The notes below the pieces were generated by a model, which did no database searches, was not told the origin of the DNA, and saw nothing but the letters and a program-made list of their open reading frames with translations. Below, in pieces: positions 8,322 to 19,100 of a stretch of DNA of 64,000 bases. A program made the position numbers and the translations under genes. This stretch comes from Algibacter lectus (GTDB lineage: Bacteria > Bacteroidota > Bacteroidia > Flavobacteriales > Flavobacteriaceae): contig NZ_FOLN01000015.1 of assembly GCF_900112395.1 (NCBI RefSeq), positions 1-64,000 on the forward strand, given 5' to 3'. Within the stretch, counting starts at the first letter, position 1. Each line of letters opens with the position of its first letter.

Positions 8322-9011
8322 TTAAAAGTTAGGTGTTAATCTAGATTCTTTGTAGAAAGCGTCTAATATATCTATAACTTCATCTTCAGTATCAACTAAA
8401 TGAATTAAGTCTAAATCCTTAGCGCTAATATTCTCAAAACTATCTAAAAGTGTCGTTTTAATCCAGTCAATTAAGCCTTTCCAGAAATCTGTACCTACTA
8501 GTATTATTGGAAATTTACCTATTTTATGTGTTTGTATCAATGTAATGGCTTCAAACAATTCATCTAAAGTTCCAAAACCACCTGGCATAACAACAAAACC
8601 TTGAGAGTATTTTACAAACATTACTTTTCTAACAAAAAAGTAATCGAAATCTAAACTTTTATCGTTGTCAATATAAGGGTTGTCATGTTGTTCAAAAGGC
8701 AATTCAATATTTAGTCCAACCGAAGTTCCACCGCCTAAATGCGCACCTTTGTTACCTGCTTCCATTATTCCTGGTCCACCGCCAGTGATAACACCGTAAC
8801 CGTGTTCAACAATTTTACCAGCTACTTTTTCTGCTAATTTATAGTATTTGTGATCTGGCTTAGTACGTGCCGATCCAAAAATAGAAACACAAGGTCCTAT
8901 TTTACTCATTTTTTCGAAACCATTAACAAACTCGCCCATTATTTTAAAAATGGCCCAAGAATCGTTTGTTTTATTTTCATTCCAACCTTTTGGGTGTTGT
9001 TCTTTTTTCAT
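8322..9011 (-). CDS. LOG-family (TIGR00730) nucleotide 5'-monophosphate phosphoribohydrolase-like protein
   Basis: The 229-residue protein shows the LOG/'lysine decarboxylase-like' Rossmann signatures: SIFGSAR near 43-49, ITGGGPGIMEAGNKGA (75-90) and PGGFGTLDE (143-151), whose Arg/Glu-containing active site cleaves N6-modified AMP to base and ribose phosphate. Known members either make cytokinin-type free bases or act in nucleotide recycling, and the substrate here cannot be told. It lacks real lysine decarboxylase features (no PLP domain), so that older name should not be used. The gene starts 36 bases after the stop of uvrA on the same strand with no terminator between, so the two are probably co-transcribed. 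Confidence 0.88.
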   Translation of the reverse strand: MKKEQHPKGWNENKTNDSWAIFKIMGEFVNGFEKMSKIGPCVSIFGSARTKPDHKYYKLAEKVAGKIVEHGYGVITGGGPGIMEAGNKGAHLGGGTSVGLNIELPFEQHDNPYIDNDKSLDFDYFFVRKVMFVKYSQGFVVMPGGFGTLDELFEAITLIQTHKIGKFPIILVGTDFWKGLIDWIKTTLLDSFENISAKDLDLIHLVDTEDEVIDILDAFYKESRLTPNF

Positions 9012-9047
9012 ATGTATTATTCTGTTTTAAAAGTTTTTTTAATTTGT

Positions 9048-11888
9048 TTACTTTCCGTTTTTAAGCTCTAGCTTTAAAAAGCGAGCGGTATGGCTCTTTT
9101 TGTGTTTAGCAACTACTTCGGGAGTACCTTCTACAATAACCTTGCCACCGCCTTTACCACCTTCGTAGCCAATATCAATAACATGATCGACCGTTTTTAT
9201 AACGTCTAAATTATGCTCTATAATTAAAACGGTATTGCCTTTATCTGCTAATTTGTTCAAAACAATCATTAACACCCTAATGTCTTCAAAATGCAGACCT
9301 GTAGTAGGTTCATCTAGAATATAAAAGGTATTGCCGGTGTCTCTTTTGGAAAGCTCTGTAGCTAGTTTTATACGCTGTGCTTCACCACCTGAAAGGGTTG
9401 TGCTTTGCTGGCCTAAAGTAATATATCCTAAGCCAACATCTTGTATAGTTTTTACTTTTCTGTATATTTTAGGAATGTGTTCAAAGAAATCAACGGCTTC
9501 ATCAATCGTCATATTCAATACATCACTAATCGATTTTCCTTTGTAACGAATTTCTAAGGTTTCTCTATTAAAACGTTTCCCTTGGCAGGTTTCACACTCC
9601 ACATAAACATCAGGAAGGAAATTCATTTCAATAACGCGTAAACCACCACCTTGACAGGTTTCACAACGTCCGCCTTTTACATTAAAACTAAAACGACCTG
9701 CTTTGTAACCACGAATCATGGCCTCAGGAATTTTTGCAAATAGGGCTCTAATTTCACTAAACGTTCCTGTATAAGTGACAGGATTACTTCGTGGCGTTCT
9801 ACCAATAGGCGACTGGTTAATATCAATAACTTTATCAATATGTTCTAAACCTTTTATGCTTTTATAAGGCATCGGTTTTTTAACGCCATTAAAATAATGG
9901 GCATTTAAAATAGGGTAGAGGGTTTCGTTTATTAAAGTCGATTTACCGCTACCAGAAACACCAGTAACGCCAATCATTTTTCCTAACGGAAATTTAACCG
10001 ATACATTTTTTAAATTATTACCCGTACAGCCTTTAAGCTCTAAGAATTTACCATTACCTTCTCTACGTTTTTTAGGGATTTCAATTTCTTGCTTTCCGTT
10101 TAAGTAATCGGCTGTTAAAGTATCGTGAGTTTTTAATTCTGCTGGAGTACCAATGCTAATTATATTACCGCCGTGTTTTCCTGCTTTTGGACCAATATCT
10201 ATAACGTAATCGGCGCGCTCAATCATGTCTTTATCATGTTCAACCACAATTACAGAGTTTCCGATATCTCTTAAAGCAACTAAAGAGTTTATTAGTTTTT
10301 CGTTATCACGTTGGTGTAAACCAATACTTGGTTCATCTAAAATATAGAGTACACCAACCAATTGCGATCCAATTTGAGTTGCTAAACGAATACGCTGTGC
10401 TTCTCCTCCAGAAAGTGATTTTGAGCTTCGGTTAAGCGATAAGTAATTTAAGCCTACATCAAGTAGAAACTGTAATCTAGACTTAATTTCTTTTATTACT
10501 TCTTCAGCAATTTTTAGTTGTTTTTCAGAGAGGTGTTCGTTTAGGTTTTTAAACCATTCGGATAATTCTACAATATCACTATTGGCTAATTCGGCTATGT
10601 TTTTTTCGTTTATCTTAAAGTAAAGCGATTCTTTTTTTAATCGAGACCCTTCGCAAACCGGACATGTAATTTTATCCATGTAATCTTTAGCCCAACGTTT
10701 TAAAGAAGTCGATTCGGCTGTTTTATATTGATTATCAATAAAATTAGCAACACCTTCAAAATCAATTTTATAATCGCGGGTTACCCCTAAAGTTTTACTT
10801 TCAACCGAAAATTTATCATTGCCACCATACATAATAATTTGTTTGGCTTCCTTTGGGATATCTTTGTAAGCGTCGGTTAATTTAAAATTAAACCGTTGTG
10901 CAATAGTTTCTAACTGCTTAAAAATCCAAGAGTTTTTTTCTGGACCATGCGGTGCTAAGGCGCCATTTTTAATAGATAAACTATCGTCAGGAACAATTTT
11001 GTTTTCGTTTACTTGGTATAGTTCGCCAATGCCACTACAATTATCGCAAGCACCTTTTGGTGAGTTAAATGAGAAGTTGTTTGGTTCTGGATTTGGATAA
11101 GAAATTCCCGAAGTTGGGCACATTAAACTTCTACTAAAGTAACGTGCTTCTTGGGTGTCTTGGTCTATTACCAAAAGCACATCTTCACCATGATACATGG
11201 CTGTGTTTATGGTTTCAGTAAGGCGTTTATCATTATCTGCGCTATCGTCAATTTTTAATCTGTCGATTACAATTTCAATATCGTGATTTTTATAACGGTC
11301 GAGTTTCATACCTTTTACAAGGTCTTTTATTTCGCCGTCTGTACGGACTTTCACAAAGCCTTGTTTTGCAATTTGCTCAAAAAGTTCGCGGTAATGCCCT
11401 TTTCTAGAGCGCACTACAGGCGCTAGAACATTAATACGTTTTCCTTTAAAATCTTTTAGAATAAGCGCTTTAATTTGGTCGTCGCTATAGCTCACCATTT
11501 TATCGCCCGTATTGTAACTGTAAGCATCACTAGCACGTGCAAAAAGCAAGCGCATAAAATCGTAAATTTCTGTAATAGTACCAACCGTAGATCGTGGCGA
11601 TTTACTTGTGGTTTTTTGTTCTATAGCAATAACAGGGGAGAGGCCGTCTATTTTATCAACATCCGGACGTTCCAACCCACCTAAGAATTGTCGAGCGTAA
11701 GCCGAAAATGTTTCTATATATCGGCGTTGCCCTTCGGCATAAATAGTATCAAAAGCTAAAGACGATTTTCCACTCCCCGACAAACCTGTAATAACCACAA
11801 GCTTTTCTCGGGGAATGGAAACGTCTATATTTTTTAAGTTGTGAACTCGCGCTCCTTTTACTTCAATAAAATCATCAAATTGGCTCAT
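9048..11888 (-). CDS. uvrA: UvrA, excinuclease ABC subunit A
   Basis: The 946-residue protein is the damage-sensing ATPase of nucleotide excision repair, loading UvrB on distorted DNA. It has two ABC modules: the first Walker A is GLSGSGKSS at about 35-43 and the second [13 protein letters not shown] near 640. Each has an SGGEAQR signature, and zinc-binding CxxC pairs are present (CPTSG..CDNC, CPVC and the CETCQGG..CETCQG finger). Length and motif order are those of full UvrA1. The start [19 protein letters not shown] is the usual N-terminus. It is followed by a LOG-family gene in the same unit. uvrB and uvrC are not nearby. Confidence 0.97.
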   Translation of the reverse strand: MSQFDDFIEVKGARVHNLKNIDVSIPREKLVVITGLSGSGKSSLAFDTIYAEGQRRYIETFSAYARQFLGGLERPDVDKIDGLSPVIAIEQKTTSKSPRSTVGTITEIYDFMRLLFARASDAYSYNTGDKMVSYSDDQIKALILKDFKGKRINVLAPVVRSRKGHYRELFEQIAKQGFVKVRTDGEIKDLVKGMKLDRYKNHDIEIVIDRLKIDDSADNDKRLTETINTAMYHGEDVLLVIDQDTQEARYFSRSLMCPTSGISYPNPEPNNFSFNSPKGACDNCSGIGELYQVNENKIVPDDSLSIKNGALAPHGPEKNSWIFKQLETIAQRFNFKLTDAYKDIPKEAKQIIMYGGNDKFSVESKTLGVTRDYKIDFEGVANFIDNQYKTAESTSLKRWAKDYMDKITCPVCEGSRLKKESLYFKINEKNIAELANSDIVELSEWFKNLNEHLSEKQLKIAEEVIKEIKSRLQFLLDVGLNYLSLNRSSKSLSGGEAQRIRLATQIGSQLVGVLYILDEPSIGLHQRDNEKLINSLVALRDIGNSVIVVEHDKDMIERADYVIDIGPKAGKHGGNIISIGTPAELKTHDTLTADYLNGKQEIEIPKKRREGNGKFLELKGCTGNNLKNVSVKFPLGKMIGVTGVSGSGKSTLINETLYPILNAHYFNGVKKPMPYKSIKGLEHIDKVIDINQSPIGRTPRSNPVTYTGTFSEIRALFAKIPEAMIRGYKAGRFSFNVKGGRCETCQGGGLRVIEMNFLPDVYVECETCQGKRFNRETLEIRYKGKSISDVLNMTIDEAVDFFEHIPKIYRKVKTIQDVGLGYITLGQQSTTLSGGEAQRIKLATELSKRDTGNTFYILDEPTTGLHFEDIRVLMIVLNKLADKGNTVLIIEHNLDVIKTVDHVIDIGYEGGKGGGKVIVEGTPEVVAKHKKSHTARFLKLELKNGK

Positions 11889-12015
11889 AAATTGGCAAAA
11901 GTGCGAAGTTACGATTTTTGATGTTAAAATCTTGTGAAGATTAATTGTCTATTTTGTTAAAAGGAATTACGCTTAGAATAGTGTAATTCTTCTGCATGCC
12001 TTGGTTTACGCTGCA

Positions 12016-12363
12016 TTATATTACAGACAGTTCACCAGAATTGATGGAAGCATCGTAATTCGCTTTTACAGTTTTTAAATATCCAAAAAACTTGCTACCA
12101 TCTTTTTTTTCCAAAATCACATATTTTGTGCCTTTGTTACACGTTTTTATATCGCTAACTACAACTTCGCTGCCTTGAACACTTTTGTAATTGGCAATTT
12201 TACCCTTTTTTACTAAAAAGTTTAATTTAGGGAATTTAACATGATTGTATTTTTGCCCTGTTGGCGCATTTACAATAAGTTGATCTCCAATTTCTGGCGT
12301 GCCTTGTGCACTTAAAGCCATATTGAAAACAGATAAACATGCGGTAAATAATAATTTTCTCAT
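12016..12363 (-). CDS. Small secreted protein of unknown function
   Basis: I place the start at 12363 because MRKLLFTACLSVFNMALSAQ is a clean signal peptide. The in-frame ATG 33 bases upstream would add a basic extension. The mature part is about 95 residues, beta-rich, with a single cysteine (TCNKGTKYVILEKKDG). It has no recognised domain, but its layout (small, basic, exported, ending GELSVI) recurs in Flavobacteriaceae. It follows uvrA divergently with its own 5' region. The role is unknown. Confidence 0.65.
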   Translation of the reverse strand: MRKLLFTACLSVFNMALSAQGTPEIGDQLIVNAPTGQKYNHVKFPKLNFLVKKGKIANYKSVQGSEVVVSDIKTCNKGTKYVILEKKDGSKFFGYLKTVKANYDASINSGELSVI

Positions 12364-12734
12364 AATTTTTAAGGTGTATTTAGTTATAGGTTTCATTAAA
12401 AATATATTTTAAAAACATTCATGTCAAGGGCTTTAAGATTAATTAACAAATACTTCAAAACCAACGTGAAAGCGGTAATCCCTATAAAAAATAGGGTGGT
12501 TTATGTTTCTGTTATTGTCTAAAATAGTTGTGGTGTGTTATTATGGATATCTATGTAAATGAAGTAAACGGTTTTTCTATTTGTACCCTCTAAAATTATG
12601 GGTTGAATCAAATTATTTTTCTGAACGACTTTAACAAGAAATTAAGAATGTTTTGAGTGTTTGATGAGTGAAAATTTCATCTAAAATTATTTAGTTTTAG
12701 TATTATTGTGTTTAAAATATAAAAACAACTTCAT
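12364..12734. other. Gene-free stretch between divergent genes
   Basis: This 371-base AT-rich gap separates the small secreted protein (minus) from the CarD-like hypothetical gene (plus) and must hold both promoters. I see no clean TANNTTTG box, no hairpin and no coding frame in it. Confidence 0.5.
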
Positions 12735-13259
12735 ATGAAATTATTAGGTATAGGATCTCGAATTAATCATGCCACTCATGGAAAAGGTGTGGTTACTAAT
12801 GTAACATCTCAGCATTATTGGGTAACGTTTATAGAAACCGGATTAGAAACTATTGATTTAGATAGTGATTTTGAAATTATTGAAGCTGCTGATGGCGATG
12901 TAAATGCTGTAAGTTTTTCTGAAGTTGAAAGTAGCTTGGTTAAAATATTAAAGCAATGGAGTGATGTGAGTGAGATTGTGCCGATTGCTGATAAGTATAA
13001 AGGCGGAAAACTTATTTTAGAACCGGCCGATGCTAGCATGAAACCTTATGAGTTACCGATTGATAAGTTTTTTCATAAAATAATTATGGTTCGCGATCGC
13101 TTGCGTGTTATGGAACAACGTATTAACGCCAGTGATTTGAATGAACAAGGTAAAATAGACTTGCAACAATATATTACTAGAATTTATGGCAGCTTAACTA
13201 GTTTTAATATTTTATTTAAATCGAAGGCGCATAATTTTGTTGGCCAACGTAGCAAATAA
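12735..13259 (+). CDS. Conserved Bacteroidota protein with SH3/Tudor-like N-terminus
   Basis: The 174-residue cytosolic protein opens with GIGSRINHATHGKGVVTNVTSQHYWVTF split over residues 5-32, the pattern G-x-x-V-x-H-x-x-x-G-x-G-x-V seen in small SH3/Tudor folds such as CarD-type and UvrD C-terminal domains, which contact RNA polymerase or nucleic acid. The remaining 120 residues are mostly helical and contain a charged segment (KIIMVRDRLRVMEQRIN). No enzyme motif is visible. Its stop is 7 bases from the stop of the converging metallo-beta-lactamase-fold gene. A regulatory or nucleic-acid role is inference from the N-terminal pattern alone. Confidence 0.6.
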   Translation: MKLLGIGSRINHATHGKGVVTNVTSQHYWVTFIETGLETIDLDSDFEIIEAADGDVNAVSFSEVESSLVKILKQWSDVSEIVPIADKYKGGKLILEPADASMKPYELPIDKFFHKIIMVRDRLRVMEQRINASDLNEQGKIDLQQYITRIYGSLTSFNILFKSKAHNFVGQRSK

Positions 13260-13266
13260 AATGGGT

Positions 13267-14808
13267 TTAACTAATTAAGGTAAGCTCGCCAGAATTGTCA
13301 ATTTTATATTCAAAATAAAACCACTTTTTTAATTTAGATTTTTCTTCAATTTTAAAAGCAGTTATCAAGCGATCTCCATCTGTTTTAAGATAGATAGCGC
13401 CGTAAACGTCTACATTGGTTTTTGCTAAATGGTTAATGCCTTCTTCGATTAAAGCGTTGAGCTTGTCCGAAGGTTTTTTTACCATTTTAGCAATATTTTT
13501 CTTTAAGGTTGAGATTACGTTTTTATCTTCGTGTTCTCGTGTAGAGCGTTGTAGTTCTGTGGAAAGTAAAACGGGAGAATCGCCTCTGCCGTATTTTCCT
13601 AAGCGCCCTAATAAATCTGGTCTTGGATGTACGTGACCTTCTTGATCTCCAGAAGAAATTACAAAGCAAGCCGGATTTACAGCCGACATAAATTCGTTAG
13701 TAACATCTGCTGCTCCGTGATGACAAACCTTCATTACTTCAGCATTAAACCAATGTTTTGCTTCTTCTATCATGGTTTTTGATGCTTCGGTACCGTATCT
13801 AGGAAACGATTTTCGTTTTGTATAATGTTTTAGAAGAAATTTTTCGGCAGGTTTATTTAAATCTCCACCAAATAATACTTTAAATTTTCCATAATGCAGT
13901 CTCAAAATTATAGAATGGCCGTTTTTTGTTTTTCCATAATCGCTTATTTTTTCTAAACGAACATTATCATTTTCATCTTTATCCGTTACAGGTCCGAGGA
14001 CTTCTATGCTGTAATTTTTTCCGTCGGAAGGAGCAAAGTCTGGCATGTAAATTTTATCATTTTCATGAGTGCTTTGGCTTGAGTCTGTAGAGAGCATTTT
14101 GAAATCCTTAATTTTAGGATTGTTTAAAGCGGCATGCATAACCTTTGGAAATACATATCTACCAAAGTTTGAATTATCACTAAAATGTGCTTCAATGTCA
14201 GTTTTGTTTATGGCTAAATTTTCAATGTATTTCTTTTTGGTCTTAGCATCTTCTTTATAACCGCCAACTTTATCAAAAGTTCCTTTTACTGGACGCTCTA
14301 CCAAACCGTTTTGATAAATAGTGTTAAATCCAATGGTGTTATTCTCAAATATAGATTTAAACCCGTAGTAATGGTCCATATCGGGATGGGTAATTATGGC
14401 TGCTTCAAATTGAAATCCACGGTGAGCAAACCTGCCTTCGAGAAAGGTTTTCATGTTTTCGCCTTCTCCAGCATCAATAACCATAATGCGCTCCTCTTCG
14501 TTTCGCTCAGGGGTAATTAGTACAGCACCATCACCTTGACCTACGTCTACAAAAACAATTTCTAATGGTCTAGTGTCGGTAGTATCAGCTTCTTTTATAA
14601 AAAGTGTTTTGGCTTTTGGTGTGTTTGGCGACCAGTTTATGGCTAGCCAACCTGGTCCAATGTCGCTAAAATCATAGTTATCTTTAATAGAAAGCCAATC
14701 GCCCCATAAAACTTGTCGTTCTTTTTTTAGCTTACCTGTTTTTGGGGTAAGCTCGTATAAATATATTTTTTTGTGATCCTCCGATAAGCCAACAAATTTA
14801 TGCGCCAT
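13267..14808 (-). CDS. Stand-alone ComEC/Rec2-type metallo-beta-lactamase-fold hydrolase
   Basis: In this 513-residue cytosolic protein the MBL domain starts at about residue 82: VDVGQGDGAVL (87-97), the metal motif THPDMDHYYG (140-149, with H141, D145, H146), then an LFGGDLN strand and VCHHGAADV near the end of the fold. VDVGQGD plus GGD and HHG is the signature of the C-terminal domain of the DNA-uptake channel ComEC, a nuclease-like domain, but the transmembrane competence part is missing. An 80-residue N-terminal domain with conserved Trp residues (LWGDWLS, GPGWLAINWS) and a 100-residue C-terminal extension are extra. A hydrolase or phosphodiesterase acting on nucleic acid or nucleotides is likely. 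The substrate is unknown. Confidence 0.8.
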   Translation of the reverse strand: MAHKFVGLSEDHKKIYLYELTPKTGKLKKERQVLWGDWLSIKDNYDFSDIGPGWLAINWSPNTPKAKTLFIKEADTTDTRPLEIVFVDVGQGDGAVLITPERNEEERIMVIDAGEGENMKTFLEGRFAHRGFQFEAAIITHPDMDHYYGFKSIFENNTIGFNTIYQNGLVERPVKGTFDKVGGYKEDAKTKKKYIENLAINKTDIEAHFSDNSNFGRYVFPKVMHAALNNPKIKDFKMLSTDSSQSTHENDKIYMPDFAPSDGKNYSIEVLGPVTDKDENDNVRLEKISDYGKTKNGHSIILRLHYGKFKVLFGGDLNKPAEKFLLKHYTKRKSFPRYGTEASKTMIEEAKHWFNAEVMKVCHHGAADVTNEFMSAVNPACFVISSGDQEGHVHPRPDLLGRLGKYGRGDSPVLLSTELQRSTREHEDKNVISTLKKNIAKMVKKPSDKLNALIEEGINHLAKTNVDVYGAIYLKTDGDRLITAFKIEEKSKLKKWFYFEYKIDNSGELTLIS

Positions 14809-14971
14809 TATAAATCGATTTAATTAATTTGTGGGTTAATAATTATCGAAGTTACTTAATGTATTAAAACTTGAACTTCCAGTTTTGGGTGGAATAAAAT
14901 TACATAATTTTAATTAAAAGTTTTTGTATTAATCTTAAAATTAATGGTTTGTTAATCTAGAAGAAGCTGTT

Positions 14972-15688
14972 TTAGTTTGATGTTTTAAGATGATCAATTT
15001 CTATTCCTAAAACCATAAGTTTATGGAAGTTTGGTAATAAAGCCCCTGTTTCGGTAGTTTTCCAATCGCTCCAAGTGGCCTCTAAACCATCAATTGGGAG
15101 TATGGATGTCCACATTTTAAAAGATACAGGTTTATAATTATCATCTAAAATCCATAAATAAGAATCTCCAGGCGTAGAGCCTCCCGACTTATAAGTAATT
15201 AAAAGTGCAGGTTTGTTGTTTGCTTGTTTTACCAGACGACGTTCGGTACCTGCATCGAAAACTTTATAAGGTGCCACAAGCCAAAAGGAATCGTTATTAA
15301 AATAATTAAGAGCCTTTTCTTTAAGTTCTTCGGCAATATCGTTTTCTGTAACAAAACCATGAACATAAGCTTTGCTTAAACTGTGGTTGTTTAAGTCTAG
15401 AGCAACTCTGTAGTCTTTCCAAAAAACATCACAGGTATTTTCGCTTTTGTGCCATTGGTAATGGTGTCTATTTTTAAACGTCCATTCAATATAGTCTGTG
15501 TTTTTATAAGCTTCGAAATCTAAGGCTTTAAGCATGTTCTCTGCCAAAGCATCTGCTTGTTCACCTTGAACTCCTGTTGGTAAATCTTCATTATATTTAA
15601 AATAGACAAAACCAAATAGTAAAATGCTTGGTAATGTGAGGAATACAATAATCCCTAAAACGATTTTTGTTACTTTCTTTATTTTCAA
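14972..15688 (-). CDS. Membrane-anchored flavobacterial hypothetical protein
   Basis: The 238-residue protein has one N-terminal membrane segment (about residues 8-28, LGIIVFLTLPSILLFGFVYF) and an exported domain with several aromatic residues (WTFKNRHHYQWHK, FWKDYRVALDL). The tryptophan-rich, beta-type sequence resembles outer-membrane lipoprotein carrier-like folds, but I cannot assign a family. A degraded copy of its N-terminal region is found only about 350 bases upstream (to about 16087), so the gene has been duplicated and one copy lost. A TAGCTTTG promoter precedes it. Confidence 0.65.
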   Translation of the reverse strand: MKIKKVTKIVLGIIVFLTLPSILLFGFVYFKYNEDLPTGVQGEQADALAENMLKALDFEAYKNTDYIEWTFKNRHHYQWHKSENTCDVFWKDYRVALDLNNHSLSKAYVHGFVTENDIAEELKEKALNYFNNDSFWLVAPYKVFDAGTERRLVKQANNKPALLITYKSGGSTPGDSYLWILDDNYKPVSFKMWTSILPIDGLEATWSDWKTTETGALLPNFHKLMVLGIEIDHLKTSN

Positions 15689-15716
15689 ACTGAGAGAATT
15701 TATTATCTTAATAATG

Positions 15717-15724
15717 CAAAGCTA
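15717..15724 (-). promoter_or_regulatory. Promoter of the membrane-anchored hypothetical gene
   Basis: TAGCTTTG on the minus strand fits TANNTTTG and is 29 bases upstream of the start codon at 15688. Confidence 0.6.
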
Positions 15725-15747
15725 GAAGTTTTAGGTGTATTAATCAC

Positions 15748-16087
15748 TTAAAATCCGACGGCGGTATCATCTCCACGATAATCTGCGCTTCCTTCCAAAG
15801 TTTTATTATTTAAAACAAGAATTTTATCTACTTTCCCTATAATAGGAGAGTCTTTTTCGATAATTGAATACCTTAATTTTTCTAGGTTTTGTATTATGGT
15901 TTTATCGAAAAGAATGGCGTTTCATGTTAATTTCATCTGGCGACCATTGATGGAGTAAGCGTGGCACGTTTACCGCTTCTTGCATGGCTATGTTATCTGC
16001 TTTAAAAGGTGCATTTAATATGTTTTCAGTCAAAGCATCTGTTTGTTCTTCTTGAATTTCTGTTGTAAAGCTTTATTATATTTCAGA
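15748..16087 (-). pseudogene. Mosaic pseudogene: remnant of the 14972-15688 gene joined to the ggt 3' end
   Basis: On the minus strand, 15748 to about 16010 encodes the last ~80 residues of a gamma-glutamyltransferase, near-identical in order to the intact ggt at 21523-23223 (MQEAVN.PR..HQW.PDEINM, then after a frameshift DKTIIQNLEKL and the terminal ADYRGDDTAVGF before a stop at 15748). Upstream of it, about 16010-16087 matches the N-terminal part of the membrane-anchored gene (LKYN, then after a one-base shift EEQTDALTENIL against GEQADALAENML). The join falls where both sources read roughly ILN. Two frameshifts make the product non-functional. It marks a duplication followed by deletion. 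Confidence 0.85.
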
Positions 16088-16100
16088 AATAAATCAAAAA

Positions 16101-16124
16101 ACGCATGAACTTTTGCTCATGCGT
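16101..16124 (-). terminator. Terminator of the giant type IX-secreted protein gene
   Basis: ACGCATGA (16101-16108) pairs with TCATGCGT (16117-16124). On the minus strand a TTTTTT run follows. It sits 31 bases after the stop codon at 16155. Confidence 0.85.
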
Positions 16125-16154
16125 TTATATTAATTTTTGAATATCTTGTTTTAA

Positions 16155-19100
16155 TTATCTTTTAAGCGTGAAGTGTGCCTTCATAATTTTTATCTCATTT
16201 GTTTTTGGCTCTCTATATTCTACAGTAAACCAATAATCGTTTGTAGGCATTAAATTACCATTATAAGTGCCATCCCATCCTTTGCCTTTAGGGTTTAGTT
16301 GTTTTAATAATCTTCCGTAACGATCGAAAATATAAATTATAGCATCGGGTTGAGTATCTATAGAATAAATGTTCCAGGTATCGTTATAGCCATCACTATT
16401 TGGTGTGAAGTATAGAGGGTAATCTATAACCAATATCTCAATACTGTTTTCACCACATCCGTCGATATTATTAGCTGTTACTACATTGTAACCAGGTTTA
16501 ATATTTGTGAAAGTGTAGCTTGAAGTTCCGTCACTATTAATTGTACCTAATTGTGGGGAGCCATCGTTTAAACTAAATGTATGATTTGTTGTTATTGTAC
16601 TAATTTCAGAAGCAGTCGCAGTTACTGTTACATCATGCATGTTTGCAAATGCAGGTGTTAACTCGTAGCTTAATTGGGGTGGTGCACTTGCCTCAACTAT
16701 AATTGTATAGTTATTGGAGCACATGAAAGGGCTAACCATATCGGTAACAATAAGATTGTATTCACCACTTTGATTTGGTGTTAGTGATGGTTCGGTTTCG
16801 TTTGGTATAATTATACCGTTGTAATACCAAGAAAAACTATATTCCGGTTTATTTAAAGGAATATTTATTACCGTAGAATCGTCAATAGCAATTCCATTGG
16901 TATCAACACATATTAAGTATGATTCTTCTAATTGAATATATGGTAAACTTTCTACCATTAAGCCAAGTTCGGTAATGGCATAACAGGTGCTTCCCGGTGA
17001 ATTATTGTCTACTCGCGCATATATAGTTTGAGGATTAATTGTGTTTTCGTAAAGATTAGGTAGAGTATTTGATTTTTGTTCTGCATCTTCAAAAGTCGGA
17101 TAATAACTAACAGAATATATAGTATTATCTAACCCGTTCAGAACATTGTTGTCTTGGATGCTTAAATCGAAAACAGTGGTATTGTTCGTAGTATTGTTAT
17201 CTGTTTCAGGGGTGTCATCGCAAACATTATAAGTTTCTAAATTTTGATTTGCCAGAATAGTATCGTTTAAGACTGTTATAGTTTGTATTTGATCTACAGC
17301 TGAATTCCCATTAGTATCTTCTAAACTCCATGTTCTAGTAATGATTTTAGAACCAGGACATTCGCCGTCAACAATAGTGTCTATAAAAGCAGCTTGAATT
17401 CCTGTAGAGCAATTATCTATTTCATCTAATACATCTCCAGTAATATTAATACTAATATCATAGTTAGAGTTAATGTCTGAAAAAATTTCAATATCATCTG
17501 GAGCAGTAAATGTCGGACTTTCGTTATCTTCTACAGTAACAATTTGTTCGCAAGTACTGGTGTTTCCAACTCCATCTGTTGCTGTCCAAGTTATTGTTGT
17601 ATCTCCAGTAGGAAAAATTGTGGGAGCGTTATTTGTTAAACTAGCAACAGTACAGTTATCTACAGCTGTTATGTTCCCTAAATTTACATTGCTAGCAGTG
17701 CATAATCCAGTATCTGTATCTATTGTTATGTCAATAGCGCAATTAATAGTTGGACTTTCGTTATCTTCTATATTTATTATTTGTATGGTACTAGTAGCGT
17801 TATCGCAGCGATCTTTAATGGTATAAGTTCTTGTTATTACAATCGGGTTAGTACCGGTAACTGTGTCATCGCTTGTTACAATTAAATCGTTATCATTGCT
17901 ACATGAATCTGTAATAGTTAATCCCATGAGTTCTAACTCAGGTACGGTAGTTACTGCTATGTCGGCATCGCTAACAGAGCATTTTGCTATTGTTGTTTCT
18001 GCTATTGTACCGGTTAAACTAGGAGCCACCGTATCGTTTATTAAGTAATTTTCAGTAGAAACTGTTTCATAGAATAAAGTGTCTCCAGTATTATAAATGT
18101 TATCATTATTGATATCTAAGTATTCTATTACAGTATAGGTTCGGGTTACGGTTTGATTACAATTACCAGTATCTAGACTATTTGCTGCTGTGATTTCTAT
18201 TAGGCCACAATTATTATTGTTAATTAAGCCATCGGCATTTCCTAAATTTTCAAATTCAGTTTGACTTAAAATAGTGCTCGAGGGTATGTCATCATAACAT
18301 TGAACTTGTGTTGGGGCTGTAGAAAAAGTAGGAGCAACCGATTCTGAAATGGATTTTATAGTTACGGTTAAGAATGCTGTATCAAAGTTATCAGTATTTG
18401 TTGTTTCTGTAATTTTGTATTCTAATGTATAAGTTTGTCCAGGTAAACTGGTGTTATTCACATTTATATTTCCCATGGAGTCTATGGTAATTACGTTTTC
18501 TGGATCTGCAGTTTCTGTAGTTACTAAAAAATCGGTTTGTACTAATGGCTGTTGACCGTAGGTGTCATTATCTAACACGTTTAAAAGGTTGTCGTGAATT
18601 GTTGATGGGCAGATATCTAAAACAGAATTATCAATAGCTGTTAAATCGCTTTCTAATATGTTTATAGTTACTGTAGTGCTATCTATACCATTGCAACCAG
18701 TATCTACAACATAATCAAAAACGTAGGTTCCGGCCTCTAATCCAGTAGCATCCCATAAATTATCATTTAAAGTGCCTGAAGGTGTTGCAGTAGTTTCTGT
18801 CCAGATTCCAAAATTATCATAAGGACCATTAATGTAGTCGAATAAATTTTCTAGAGTAGTATCTATAAATGCGATATCTACAGTTTGTCCATTACCAGCA
18901 ATAGGCGGTGCACTAGTAACTGTATAACTTAAGGTTTGGTTAGCACAAGAATTTGGATTAGCACTATAGCTTAAAACTGCATTGTATGTACCAGTATCTG
19001 TAGCAGAGTACGGTGTGAAATTTAAAGTATTTCCAGTAGCAGAAAAACTAGGGTCTCCATCTTTGGTCCATGTAACATCTATAATTGATAAAGCATTAGT

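Noticed and set aside
8322-9011. Lysine decarboxylase
   Set aside because: PGGFGTLDE and GGGPGIMEAG are LOG-family motifs, and no PLP domain is present.
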